Source of the DNA: Simmondsia chinensis
Lineage: Eukaryota; Streptophyta; Magnoliopsida; Caryophyllales; Simmondsiaceae
NCBI GenBank assembly: GCA_018398585.1
Contig: JAGTTD010000001.1
Location: forward strand, 39,447,938-39,511,937
DNA: 64,000 nucleotides
Reading direction: 5' to 3'
Below the pieces are notes generated by a model, which did no database searches, was not told the DNA's origin, and saw only the letters and a program-made list of their open reading frames with translations. The position numbers and the translations under genes are program-made. Shown piece by piece: positions 30,895-43,844 of this stretch (its first letter is position 1; every line of letters begins with the position of its first letter).

Positions 30895-33800
30895 ATCCCC
30901 CACCATTTTCAAAATTTAATCAATCTCAATATAACATCTCGAATAAAGGACGCCACGTCGTCCATCAATGTGGCTGTCTCCTGATTGAAAACCCCGGCTA
31001 GTGAAAGGACCATACAGTTAACCGGATCGAAAATGGTAAACTAAGCTTTGAACCATACAACCCATTTGACTAACCGACTATCCAATCACGCACTAGGTGT
31101 ACTCCCCGTACACACCTACACCTTTCAGATCGTCACATTTGTGGCCTTGTGTCCTGTACCCTTTGTGAGTGTTTCAAGGCCAAACCCTTAGTCAAAAATC
31201 ACCCCCTTGATGTGGCCAAACTTCAACATACACTAAGGTGGACCTCATTGATCATGTCCCAGCGATGGGATATTCAATAAGTTCTAAAACCAAGTCTAGT
31301 AAGAGTATTAGCTCATCCTCTTAGAATCTCTGACGCAGTACCAAGCACTTCATCGTCGGGATGGAAGAATCTCATTTAGTGCTTGCAGTCACACATATGA
31401 CAAGTCTCTCTTATTAAACCTGAGACCTAGCATCATACTAGGCATCGAGTTGAGGGCCCATCATGGATGACTAATAATGACAGGTTTCACACCATCTCTT
31501 TAATTATCAAGTCTTTAGCAATGTTCTCAAACAAGAGATCCACTAGTTTCAGACTTGCATCTCAAAGTCCACAGTGATTACTCAATCTTTCATGAGTTAT
31601 TTCACTTTATAATATTTGACACTATTGTGTCCGGACTTTCAGTGATACATCTCACTATCACACGGATAGAAATACACAACGTTGGCTTGCGCCATAGAGG
31701 AATTTTAAACACAAGATCCTTTAATCACTATGTTTCTTGACAAGCAGAAACCAGAGCAATAAACTCTATTATCATAATGGAATATATAACACGTGCTAGT
31801 TTCTTAAAATTCAAGGAACAACACCCCCACCACTTATAACATTTGCTAGCTTTTAAAAGCATAGTCATTCTTATCAGATGTTCAACTGGCATTCAAGTAT
31901 TCTTCTAAATAGAAGCATATTCATTAAAATAACACCACAACTCGTGGTCATTCTAGTATCTTGTGTACTCAATGGCAGTTACCTTTACTTTCATAGCTAG
32001 TTATTCACACTCAGCTATCCAACAACAAAGGCTACATCTAACCTTTTCAATTTCCAATTATACCATTGGAACACTTTCATTTGGTTCTAAGTATTCATAC
32101 CAAATTTAAACATGTAATCAACGTACATTCACACAATGAATCCACTGTCATTATCAGACTATTCATTTACACTTTTCGAATTCATTAACTACCTTTTTCA
32201 AGAGGCCACATCGCAAGACTTCATAGTCTCGTTATAGAATCAAAATATATGACATAACAATACTGAAATTTGATGTTCATATTATCTGTAGTTCATTCTT
32301 CTAGAAATATACAAGTCTCATTGCTAGGACTTCTCTTTTCACACTTTAGGTCTTTCAAAGTTTTAGAGTCTTTCCAGGGATATACCCTCAAACATGATTT
32401 TCATCATCTATACTTTACTTCACATTATGACAATGTTTAATTCTAGATCAATGAAAGACTCGATGTCACTTCGTATACATTCATTAACATTTATATCTCA
32501 GGATGTTCAATTCATCCATAACTCATTCATACGAATTTACTTGCCATTTATATGCATCAAAACTTATGGGTAATAAAGGGGTTATCAAAATTCAGTATTT
32601 ACATACTCTTTAAATTTGTTACGTTGATGACTAACAACATCCTAACACGTGAATATATTATCACACATCACTCAATAACTTTATTTACCATGCAACAACT
32701 ACTTATAACGACTCTATTCGAGTATTTTAGTATTCGTTGTATAGTGCACTTCTTTTTAATCGACTACACAATCATCATATACACATGCCCTTAAAGAGCA
32801 AGTATCATTTACTTCAATCGCATTAATCATGATGATGTCGGTTTCCAATGAGACATTACATCCAATAACATTAAAAAACCCACTTAAGATATGTGGTCAA
32901 TCGAGAAATCATGAATCATTATTTCAAGTACTTTTATACAACATATTTCATCATCCTTAGTCATGTACCTCAATTTGAATATCTTTTAATCAATCTCATT
33001 AGGGATCAACACATGTAATATTATAATATACTTCATGATCCACTAATGTATTCAATTTCATATCACTTTCACTTATCATGCATACTAATAGCATTCATTT
33101 TCATAAACAACAAAGCTGTAAAATTCACAAACGCATTTATGATCACGGGCACATCAGCATATACGGTTACACAAGCATTTTATGAAGCATCTGCTTCAAT
33201 TTAATGTAATCATACATCCATAATCGTATCAACATGCATATAAACATTAATCGCATCACTGCACAAGCATCCATGCATAATATTGATCGAACATACATCA
33301 ACCTTGTTAACTCTATCAATATACATATATGATCATACTCAAACTCATTTCATGATCATGATCATATAAACATTGCTTTTCATGATTTTCCAACTCCACT
33401 ATTGTTCACTCCATTGTTCATCCATATAAATTCCGTCAATGAACAATACGTACAGGATTAAACCTCAATCTAGTTGTCGCTCAGATTAAAAATTCATAAA
33501 TCAATGAATTTACCATTCACAATGCACAATATCCCATTAGTTCCAAACTATGGATACATTTTCATATTTCATAAAAAACCCGTTGTTCTTTCAACTCATA
33601 AGCCACATGTATCCATTATCAACATACTTCATTAACTTATTTATTATTATTAGTTTCGGCATCATCTCGGCATCTGGTTTTAACAACCACGCTAGACAAG
33701 GATTTTCCTTTTAGCATCGCTTCGATGTCTAGTTTCAACAACCATCCAAAACATGAATTTCATATTTAGACATATATCCTTGATTACATGAATGTACATA

Positions 33801-34948
33801 ACCCGTATCTTATCATGACATAAATATTCTCACTTTATGCTTCAACACAATATTTTATTTTAATCATAATAAAATTAATGTATACATGTAAACGCATAAT
33901 TATGTTGAACTTATGCGATGACCGCTTTAAAGCAACACATAAATTTTTGGCGACTAGTGAGAATTACAAAACTTTTGGTGGTTTGTAAAATAGCAAGACT
34001 AGAGCATGTCGGATTTACGCCATTATTCCTACTTTCCTTTTATTTAGTATCAAACTAATGTATAGTTTTTTACATTGTTAATCATTCACAACATATCAGG
34101 TGAATTGGTGGGTAAAGACACCCTCATTATATTATTTGAGAAATGCAGGTTCAAATTTACTTGCACAGCCACCAACATCAAAATTGAAAATATGCCTTTC
34201 TTCATTAAAGTTTCCGAGGCCATCAATGAACATAAGTGGTTTAATAATAAGCATCATTTTATCTTTTTCATTGCATTTTTACACTGCAATTTTATTAGAT
34301 CAAATTCGTGTTTCACAACTACCATCAATTCAAAGGCACTTGATCATAAGTTCATAAGGAAAACAATCATATGAAATTGTCAAAGAAACCATCCACTGAC
34401 TTTAATTTCATTTTTCCTTATGTTATGATATCACATGTATACTCTTATCAAAGAATGCACATCAATTCTCACGATTCTCATGATCTCGTCCCAAATCATC
34501 AAACAATGCCTAAATCGAAAAGTTAGGAGTTTTATCTTTGGAATTTCAACCCCACAAGTAATTATACTTCCATGCATAAATAACAATGCATCTACCACTC
34601 CTTAGGCATTATAAAACTTCATGATTTTATCCCAAATCAAATATGCAAGATTTATCCTTATACATGCCCAAATTCATCATCATCATGAGATCTTGAATTA
34701 GGTATGAAACCCTATACAAATTAATCATGAGAATCATTAAAAAGCACACACAAATTAGTGCATCATGGTTTCACAATTTTTAAAATTAAACGACATACCA
34801 TGGTCCATAGCAATTCATACAAGAGATAGATCCAAAAAGATGTCGCAATTCTCTCCATTCATCTTTTCTCCAATCTCACACATGGTTCGCCATCAAATCA
34901 CGAAAAGTGAAGAAGCCATTCTCAATTAATGAAAATAAGCCTTAAGGT
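30895..34948 (-). other. Internal region of the coding-less element
   Basis: About 4 kb, AT-rich and stop-rich in all frames. Nothing resembling gag, protease, integrase or reverse transcriptase was seen on either strand. Simple-sequence character increases towards 33700 (CAT, CAA and TCAT steps). Confidence 0.6.
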
Positions 34949-35682
34949 TGTTTGTGTAAATCTCACAAATACGCAAAATTCTTGCAAACGAGTAACCAGA
35001 AGATCTCAGGTGTTGAGCTATGTAATCACTTTCTTTAAGGCTTATTACGGTATACGAAATATCCTCAGGGATACAACAACAAACAAATATATAGAGTGAA
35101 GATGTGTAAAGGGAGAGATTGACAAAGATGTAGAGAGATTGATTAAGTTTAACAAACCAAACACTTGAACACAAGAACACTTGTAGTTGTTCTTCGAATT
35201 CTTTTTCTCAAAGATCTTTTGTTCTTCAAGTGTTATCCACAAGAATGAAATTTGGGGAATATATATCTATTACATGAGAAGAGACGTCCCTTTAAAAACA
35301 AGTAAAAAGGGCCAAAACACTCTGGGAAATCTGGCCTGTGTTTCGACGTAGGGGCTGTGTGTCGACACACAGCTCATTGCAAGGTTGTGTGTTAAAGGCT
35401 GTGTGTCAACACACGGGCCATGTGTGTCGATACACACCTATTCTTTCGTGCGCTTCTGTAAGGCTGTGTGTCAACACACGGGCCATGTTTGTCGATACAC
35501 ACCTATTCCCCAGTGGTGCTGTTGGATTTTGTGTTGACACACATGGCCCATTTATCAACACACACCCCTAATATGTTTCAAACACGTGAACAAATACCGG
35601 GACTATCTCAAACACATCTTATACATATATCAAACAACGTTTTACATATTTTTCAATTCACATTTTGAAAATACATCAACCA
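34949..35682 (-). repeat. Right LTR of the coding-less element
   Basis: It matches the left copy but has an extra palindrome-bearing unit (GGGCCATGT(G/T)TGTCGATACA at about 35417 and 35481), and most of its copies of the palindrome are decayed by C-to-T type changes (TGTCAACACA, TGTCGATACA). Confidence 0.8.
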
Positions 35683-35771
35683 TTAATAGCAGTGTAGGAG
35701 AGCCCAAGAACTTTGCCCAGGTATTTTAAGAGAAAGAATGACCGAAGGGAAGAAGATAGGAAGAATATTGT
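35683..35771 (-). repeat. copia 1 3' LTR, piece 2
   Basis: It matches 44307-44393 of the whole LTR (GGAGAGCCCAAGAACTTTGC). Its last eight bases AATATTGT are the hAT target duplication. Confidence 0.8.
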
Positions 35772-38700
35772 TAGAGGTGGCCAGTGGGCCGAGTCGGCCC
35801 GAAACCCAGCCCGAGCTAGAGCCTGGACCCCCCACCAACGGCTTTAAAGAGTCGTTGGGAAAGGGGGAGATGCCCCCCCCCCCCCCCCCCCCTTCTTTTT
35901 TAATTAAAAAAATTCATTTATAAATACCCATCCCCCTAATTCCATTTCCTTCTAACAAATCTTCATCCAATTCTCCCTTCTCTCTCTATATTCATCTATT
36001 TCCTTCTACTTGCAATAATTGTGCACCAAATTGGCCATCTCTAGCTCGTAGAATCTCGGTCAAGTTCGAATTTCATTGTTTGCTTCGGTAATTTTAGTAT
36101 CAAAATTTTATTTGTTTCGCATTTTTATCTACTTAATTTGCATTAGTAGTTACATTTTTTAAATACTAATCATTAATACTACCATGGTATACAACTCATT
36201 TTCGTTCAGAGCCGGTTGTTCTAGTTCTAGCTCTCCTCGACCGCCTAAAGTACCTGAGAGGGGTAGGGTTGTTGAACTTGATACTGGTGAATGTGCATTT
36301 TTAGAACCAGGCCCATCACCTCCATACGCTGACACTATAGATTGGGACTTCCAACAACAGTAGTACTACAACGACTAGGATTTTTCTGAGTTGGGTGGTG
36401 GTGGTGGAAACTCACAGACTAAAGATGAACCTACACCCACAATCGAAACCTGGCCCGCAAAAACTAGTACTACTAGGCGTAGTACTAGTGGGGTATGGAA
36501 GCACTTCAACTTAGATAAGGAAACTAATAAAACGATTTGTAAATTATGTAACCCACCCAAGGCCTTTAGTCATCTACTCGGCAGTGGGACAGGCACATGA
36601 ACTAGACATATAATTAGGTGCCACCACGAACAAGACCCAGATAGAGCCCAACAACAGTTAGTACAGCAAGTGACTGGTGCACTTGTTAACTTTACGTTCT
36701 CCTAAGAAACTAATAGACGGGAATTAGCTAAATATGTAATTGGGGCTGAAAAGCCTTTTAGCACCGGCAAAGACCCTAGATTCGTCAAGTATCTCCAAAC
36801 AGCGGTGAACCGCGCCATCGTAAGGGTTCCTCAGAATACTTTAAAGCGGAACGTGTTTAAAGCTTACCATAGGATGAAAACTGAGGTCTTCGAAATTTCT
36901 AGGGCGAACAAAAGCATGTTCTCATTGACATGCGACTCTTGAAAGTCGAAATCCGGTGTGCCTTACTTGTGCGTAACGGCACACTGGATCGATTCCTCCT
37001 TCACCATTCAAAAATGAATAATCCATTTTGCATATTTAGATTATTCCCACACTACCGACATAATCACGGGTGCGATTATGGAGGCAGCCCACGAGCGGGG
37101 GATAGAGCGTCATATTTTTAATATTACGTTCGACAACGCTACTAGTAATAACGTATCCATTAAACAACTAAGTAGGCATATGAGACCCGTGTTAGGTGGG
37201 TGTGGTTTTTATTTATGTTGCATCATTCATATACTGCATTTAATGGTTACGGATGGTTTAGGTCTAATAAATGCTTCTCTTTCCACCTTAAGAGATATAA
37301 CAGTAGCAATAAAATCATCCGGCACCGGAAAGAGAAGATTTAAACTTCTCTATAGGCCGCATGGGATAGAGTATCAACCATTTAAATTAGACTCACCACC
37401 TAAGTGGTCATCAACCGTAGACATGTTAGAGCGCATACTACCATACAAGGAAGTCCTAGTGGAATTTGTACATCGTTCAGATTTAAGTGATTATAATTTG
37501 AACTAGGTACACTGGGACACCATTAACGAAATTTGTAAATTTCTTACCATTTTTAGAGACGCTACCACCCATTTTTGTCTGTTGCTATTATCCGACCATA
37601 CCACATGCAATATCTAGATTGATTGATATTATGTATTGGATGTCGGATAATAAATCAGACCCTGTGTTGACTGAATCGATTAAGGCAATGAAAACAAAGT
37701 TTTATAAATATTATTCTGAACTACCCCTTACATATTGTTTTGCCACTATTTTGGATCTCCGTTGTAAACTCACGGGTTTGGTCTTATTTGCCAAATATTT
37801 TTATGAGCAATAAAATTCTGATTTCGATACCAAAAAATTCATTGCGCAAGACAATTCATACCTACACACTTTATTGTCCCATTATTCTCGAAGATTATTA
37901 TCCGCTAATCCACATGTTACTTCTACTACAGTTGGACCTTCCACATCTAGTGGAAGTAGTGCACACATGTTATATACGTGAAAGCCGTTGCACCAATTCG
38001 CGCCCACACAAGCTTCGATGTCATGTGATGAGTTAGATTACTATATGCGGACACCGCTGATCCAGTTCTTCCCTACACCGAAGAATCTGCAATTTGATAG
38101 TTTGAAATGGTGGTGCACAAATCAAACCCAATATCCCGTGCTTTCCACCATGGCACGTGATATACTAATGTATCCGGTGTCTTTAGTAGCATCGTAGTGT
38201 GCTTTTAGTCTTGGTGGCAGGTTGCTTGGAACGAAGAGAGCGAAGCTATCATCGTCCAGCTTGGAGATGTCTGTGTGCTTCAAGGACTGGATGCACGCAG
38301 AGGCTAGGTAGTAAAATGAATTGAGGCTGAGTTCATCGAGCGATGATGAAGACGACCCCACTACCGATACGTCAGACGGCGGCACAGCAACACCCCCAGC
38401 CAGCATAGACTAATTTCTTATTGTTGTACGTCTATATCTTATTTGTATTTTTAAATAAATATATTTGTACTTTTAAATAGTAGGATCCAACTGATGTAGT
38501 TGTATTTATTCCATTATTTACCATTATTTATCATTATTTATTATATATTTTATTTTATTACATATATTTAGCATCATTAATGATCGTGATGGATTGTATT
38601 TGTATCTTATACTATTCATCAATGAATTATAAAAATATTTGAACAAAATAAATTTGTATTTTTTAATTTTACATATTGTTTAAAAAAACTAAAAAAAGAG

Positions 38701-38789
38701 GGGGGGACCGGCAAACCTAGGCTCAGCCCAGCCCAGCCCAGGCTGAGCCCTCAAGGATGGGATCCGGGCCCGGCCCGTGGCCACCTCTG
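35772..38789 (+). mobile_element. hAT transposon, decayed
   Basis: The ends are TAGAGGTGGCCA on the left and, inverted, CAGAGGTGGCCA on the right, with GGGCCG-rich sequence just inside both. An 8-bp duplication, AATATTGT, flanks it (35764-35771 and 38790-38797). The right copia LTR shows the site without the insert. The element is 3.0 kb, typical for hAT, and encodes one transposase in decayed form. A run of 20 C lies at 35873-35892. Confidence 0.9.
36184..38311 (+). pseudogene. hAT transposase (RICESLEEPER-like)
   Basis: From ATG 36184 the protein starts VYNSFSFRAGC. A BED-type zinc finger follows (GVWKHFNLDKETNKTICKLC, about 36490-36560, His lost behind a stop), then RHIIRCHHE and FEISRANKSMFSLTCDS. 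GIERHIFNITFDNATSNN and CIIHILHLMVTDGL are the catalytic core blocks. The C-terminal dimerisation region reads DELDYYMRTPL, FDSLKWWCTNQTQYPVLS, MARDILMYPVS and SLEMSVCFKDWMHAEAR, ending at TAG 38309. More than five stops or frameshifts occur (for example 36362, 36598, 36703, 36940, 37504). In this family the protein cuts and rejoins the element's ends. Confidence 0.85.
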
Positions 38790-39289
38790 AATATTGTTGA
38801 TTGCTTATGATGCACCATGTAAAGTCTCTTTTTATTCTAAACTCAGGCAGCAGCAGGTATAATGTCCTGCAACGTTCATGCTTCAACTTTCAAAACGGTT
38901 CTCTTGTTATAAAAGCTTAATTTTTAATGATCAAAGTCTACATTCTAAATTCTAATAATCCAAATGCTAATAAATAGAGGAGAAATGGTAATGGCAGTGA
39001 TAAATTTTTTCTTTTTTTTTTTTCCTTCCGCAAATAAATGTACCCGTTCAAAAAAAGATCACCCATACCCACGCCCGAGGACGGCACGAAGGGTGGCGCA
39101 CGTGTGTGGTTTCCATTCTCTCACCCATGACTTAATTCAAAGTCGAGGGGTTACATGGTTATATATAAACTACACTACTTTCTATTATTTTTCCAATTTG
39201 GGATGTCAGCTAAACATTGTTCATTATTCGCCAATGTGGGAAGTAATTTTCCCATAACACTTAAGTTTGCTTGTATCATTTTTCTAACA
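38790..39289 (-). repeat. copia 1 3' LTR, piece 3
   Basis: It matches 44388-44875 and ends CTAACA, followed by the polypurine tract (minus, GCGGGGTGAT) at 39290-39300. Confidence 0.8.
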
Positions 39290-39887
39290 ATCACCCCGCA
39301 ATGGATACAAGCAGAAAAGAATAAAGAAGTATAGATTGGGCAAATAGAATTTAGTTTTTCACCGATGTCTCCCGACTTAAATCGTCACCTAGTATAACCC
39401 AAGTTTAGGACCAACATCTTGCAAGGTGACTTTCGTCTTGAACCTTACAAAGGGTCGTATAGTCTTCCACTCGGACACATACCGTACTCCAGATCTTAGC
39501 AACTCCTGTGGTTTGGCACGTTCTATCGACCATGTGCTCGTCCTGGATATTCATAGGCGCTCTAGAAGGCAAGTCTTAAACCTTCATGGGGAGCGGTCAA
39601 ACTACCACTCCTATATAGGTGGATCCCATCTAGTGTGTGTTACGGCACACCACCAAACATATGGATATGGGTCCATTAAGAGCTAAAGCTCAACCTCACT
39701 CCTTGGTAACACACAGACAGTGTCCATCAAGTGTAAGCCTTGCGTACACCGCTAAATATATGGCTATAGACTCGTCTCCGCACTGCCACACTATAGGCAA
39801 GGACAACATAAAATACAATGCATTCTTTGAATGAAACTATTAATTTTCACAATGAACCTATTAATACTAGGCTGGATACATCACAGT
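39290..39887 (-). other. copia 1 3' untranslated region
   Basis: Non-coding sequence between RNase H and the LTR. It closely matches 47133-47870 of copia 2 (for example CAAGGTGACTTTCGTCTTGA here and CAAGGCGACTTTCATCTTGA there). Confidence 0.6.
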
Positions 39888-40560
39888 TTATTCATGTATA
39901 AACTTTAATCCCATCCCCCTCGATGTTTCTAAAATCATTTTATGACAAAGGCCTTTTGTCAACGAATCTGCAAGATTCTTTTCAGACTTTACATAGTCTA
40001 GTGATATCACTCTACTTTCTCGAAAATCCTTCACAATCTTATGTTTGAGATGAATATGTCTTCTCTTGCCATTATAAACCTTGTTCTTTGCTACAGCAAT
40101 TGGAGCTTGACTGTCACAGTGAAGTAATACTGACACAGCTGGAAGCCCCCAAAATGGCACATCTCCCAATAAATTCTTAGCCATTCGGTTTCATGACCTG
40201 CCAATTCAAGAGCAATGAACTCAGATTCTATAGTAGACGTAGCAATACAAGATTGCTTAGAGGATTTCTAGGAAATAGCACCTCCAGCTAGTGTGAATAC
40301 ATATCCACTAGTGGAATTAATTTCGTCATTATTAGAACACCGAATTGGAGTCACAATATCCCTCTAAAACAGCAGGAAACTTTCCGAAGTGAAGTCCCTA
40401 ATCCATAGTTCCTTTTAAATATTTAAGCAATCTTTTTAATACGTTCCAATGCTCTTGATTAGGATTATGAGTGTATCTACTGAATCTATTTACAACATAC
40501 GATATGTCAGGTCTAGTATAATTATCAGAAACATCATACTACCAATTATTTTGGCATACT
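39888..40560 (-). pseudogene. copia 1 RNase H
   Basis: The open piece at 39888-40184 reads LHCDSQAPIAVAKNKVYNGK, RRHIHLKHKIVKDF and EKNLADSLTKGL, the end of copia RNase H. Upstream on the same strand, stops and frameshifts interrupt the region that should hold the ALE/SST motifs (SSKQSCIATSTIESE-like at about 40210-40260). Confidence 0.75.
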
Positions 40561-40564
40561 CAAA

Positions 40565-41667
40565 TTAGCACATAGTAACACCTTTATGTTTAGTTAAATG
40601 TACACTGGGATCATAAGATGTTCTTATAGGATTAGTATTAAACATGTCAAACTTTCTAAGTATCTTCTCAACATAGTGAGATTGGTTTAGGCTTATGCCT
40701 TCGGGAGTTCTCATAATTTTAACTCCTAAAATCTCGTCTGCTTCACCAATATCTTTAATATAAAATTTAGAGCATATAAAGTTTTTCGTTTCACTGACAA
40801 CATTCAAGTTTGTGCCAAATTTAAGCATATCATCAACATATAGACAAACTATTACACATCCATTTGAATCAGACTTAGAATACACACAAGAGTCACCATT
40901 GCTTACAAGGAAATTATTAGCTATTAGCGTGTTATTAAATTTTTCATGCCACTGTTTAGGTTTCTATTTGAAACCGTATAGAGGTTTTACAAGTTTACAG
41001 ACTTTCTTTTTATTACCAAGAACAACAAAACCCTCATGTTGTTCCATGTAAATCTCTTCGTCTAGGTCACCTCTAAGAAATGCAGTTTTGACATCCATTA
41101 TATTAAATCATGAATAAACGCTGGGGCAATCAAGGTTCTAATAGTAGCTATTTTAGTAACAGGTGAATAAGTATCAAAATAGTTAATCCCCTTTTTTTGG
41201 GTATGGGCCTTAGCCACTAATCTTACCTTAAACTCATCTATTGTTCCATCAGCCTTCATTTTTCTTCTAAAGACCCACTTGCAACCTATTGGTTTGCATC
41301 CTCTAGGGAGGTCTACCAATTTCCAGGTGTGATTGTTTAAAATTGTTCTCAGTTCGCTATTAATAGCTTCTTTCCAAAAGGTCGAATCAACCGATCTTAT
41401 AGCCTCATCATAGGTTTTGGGGTCTTCTTCTGACATATAGATACTTACTATTTCTTCATTTATGGATTCATAGACACTTACTATTTCTTCATTTATGGAT
41501 TCATCTTCTATTAGGAAAGTAGTAACAAAATCGGGTCCAAAGTTGGTTTCTTTTTTAACCCTTTTACTCCTTCGGATTTCAGGAGTGTCTATATCGTTAG
41601 TATGATCATGGTTAACAATTACAATATGTGAAGGAAAACTATTAGGTTGTGCATCATTAGATTTCAA
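40565..41667 (-). pseudogene. copia 1 reverse transcriptase
   Basis: The first piece (41098-41667) has TPEIRRSKRVKKETNFGPDF, KTYDEAIRSVDSTFWKEAI and KWVFRRKMKADGTIDEFKV, ending at a frame break near 41100. The second (40565-40885) has NGCVIVCLYVDDMLKFGT with the catalytic YVDD intact, FDMFNTNPIRTSYDPSVH and ILGVKIMRTPEGISLNQSH. The middle of the polymerase is out of frame. Confidence 0.8.
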
Positions 41668-41823
41668 GGAAAATATATGTTCAAATAATTCAGCATCTCT
41701 GAATTCAATGATACTATCGCATGCATATGAACTATTTGATCCCTTGCTTAAAAATCGATAAGCAGCACCGTGATAAGCATACCCAATAAAAATAGAATCA
41801 ACAGTCTTAGGTCTAATTTTACT

Positions 41824-42440
41824 TCATTTGAAGTCAAGTAATCCAACCTTGGCTAGACACCCCACACCTTCAAGTATTTTATTAGGTGCATAACCTTTCC
41901 ACATCTCATATGAGCTTTTATCTAGTTTTTTATAAGGAATTCTATTTAGCGCATGACAAGCAGATAATATCGTCTCCCCCCACATGTTATCAGGTAGTCC
42001 AGAACAAATAAGCATAAAATTCATCATGCTCTTTAAAGTTCTATTTTTTCTTTCAGCGATGGCGTTAGATTGTAGACAATAAGGAGGGCTTTGCTCATGT
42101 ATTATTCCATTTCCCTCACAGAAGTTTTCTAGTGAAGTTGGGTCATATTCTCCCCCTCTATCGGACCAAACTCTTTTTATGTTCTTTCCTAACTGAATTT
42201 CTACTTTAGCTTTGTATTTTAAAAACATTTCTTCTGCTTCATATAGTACTTAGGAGGTATATGATTGAGTATCTAGAATAATCGTCTACAAAGGTAATGT
42301 AGTATCTTTTTCCACCTCTATTTATTTGGCTTTTTAAGTCTCCTAAATCACTGTGAACAAACTCAAGAAGTTCAGATTACCTCTCGATAGACTTAAAAGG
42401 TTTTTTAGCATATTTAGCTTCTACACATACTTCATCACTA
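41824..42440 (-). pseudogene. copia 1 integrase
   Basis: The open piece reads VWSDRGGEYDPTSLENFCEG and PPYCLQSNAIAERKNRTLK, with the second catalytic Asp and the Glu present, then GLPDNMWGETILSACHALNR. The first Asp region lies upstream in broken frames (YYITFVDDYSRYSIIYLLS-like at about 42240-42320). Confidence 0.8.
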
Positions 42441-42893
42441 AACTTAGGAATCATGTTTATTTTCGTAAATTATTTAATTGACTCAACATTTATGTGTCCT
42501 AGGCGAGCATGCAACAATTCAAGAGATTCAACAAGAGAAGCAGAAGAGGTACCGTCATTGTTATTCATGCAAACAACATCAAGAACAAATAGGCCATCAT
42601 TACAAAATTCCTTGTCCACAAATTCGACATTTCTAGTTAGGACTAGTTTGTTTGAGTCAAATGATAGTTTTAAACCAACTTTAATTAAGTTTCAAACCAG
42701 CTTTAATCAAAAGACTCCTAAAATCAGGTTCTTACGCATTTCAGACACATGCAGCACATTTGTTAAAGTAAGAAACTTTCAAGAAGTGAGTTTTAAAGAA
42801 ATCTTCCATTTTTCGAGGATAGGTCCTGCTGCAGAATCGCCTATGTGAACTACCTCTCCATGAGTCATTTGTCTGGTATTCTTGGAACATGTT

Positions 42894-43804
42894 TCAGTTT
42901 GTACAGATGTACTTGGTAGCCCCGGTGTCTACATTCCACTCAGTCATATTGTTCATCAGGTTCACCTCTGAAACAACCGCTACAATGTTCTTCGTCTCTA
43001 CGAGGTAAGCCTTGTGCTTTGAGTCCTTAGTCTGGTTCTTTTTGCTTCTACAATCTTTGGCCATATGTCCAAGTTTCCTGCAGTGATAGCAATCTCCGAG
43101 AAATTTGCTGTTTGACTTCTGAATCTTTCCACTAGGTTTGAAGTTTGAATGATGCTTTTTTCCCTTGTTCTTAAACCTATCATTTGGACTAGCCCTTGCT
43201 TCTACAATATTAGCTTTAGAAAAATCTAAATATGAGTGCCCCATGTCCTTAAACCTATTTCCTTTTTCGATTTTTAAGCGATTTACTAAGTCCTCTAATG
43301 TCAGGTACTTTTTATGCATAAGCAAATTTCTATAGTCCTTCCAAAAAGGTAAAGTTTTTCAATTAAAACATAGGCTTGAGTAATATCGCAAATTTTAAGG
43401 CCTTCTGACAAAAGAGTAATTACTATGTTTTCATATTCATAGACTTGATCAATTATCGGTTTATTGTCCACGAATTTAAAATCTAGCTACTTGCTAACCG
43501 TATATTTTCTAGTCCCTGCATCGTCACCTCCATATTTTTTCGGTGGGGAATGCTAAATTTCCTTTGATGAGTCTAATTTTACATATATGTTGAACATACT
43601 GTCACTCATGTAATGCAGCAAATTACCCTCACAGGTTCGGTTATTGGTGGTGAATTTTTCTTCATACGCCTTTTTCTTATAAAGTACGTGATTGATATTG
43701 AATTTCTCTGGGTAAAACAAAATTTTTTGAGGCCACCTCTTGTAATTCTTCCCATCAAGGGATTCAACCTTAGACATATCGGCAAGAGGTAATTCGGTTG
43801 CCAT
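42894..43804 (-). pseudogene. copia 1 gag and protease start
   Basis: The start codon is at 43804 (minus): ATELPLADMSKVESLDGKNY. The capsid region is broken at 43553. The piece at 42894-43325 contains the zinc knuckle CYHCRKLGHMAKDC and the protease box EWNVDTGATKYICTN with the DTG catalytic triad. The second knuckle found in some families is not present. Confidence 0.8.
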
Positions 43805-43844
43805 GTTTAAATACAGCTATGTAAAATCAAATAGTCTTTTAGAT

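Larger units (their letters stand above)
30194..35682 (-). mobile_element. Coding-less LTR retroelement (LARD-like), nested in copia 1
   Basis: Direct repeats of about 0.7 kb (30194-30894 and 34949-35682) enclose about 4.05 kb without any long reading frame. A polypurine tract (minus, GGTGGGGGAT) abuts the left LTR and sets the minus orientation. TTAAT stands at both junctions (30190-30194 and 35683-35687). The join matches the unbroken copia LTR at about 44310, which confirms the insertion. I found no tRNA primer site. It is best called a large non-autonomous derivative or a very old element with lost genes. Confidence 0.75.

Noticed and set aside
34075..34374. 99-codon frame in the coding-less LTR element
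   Set aside because: No motif, AT-rich composition, and overlapping frames of similar length; likely chance.
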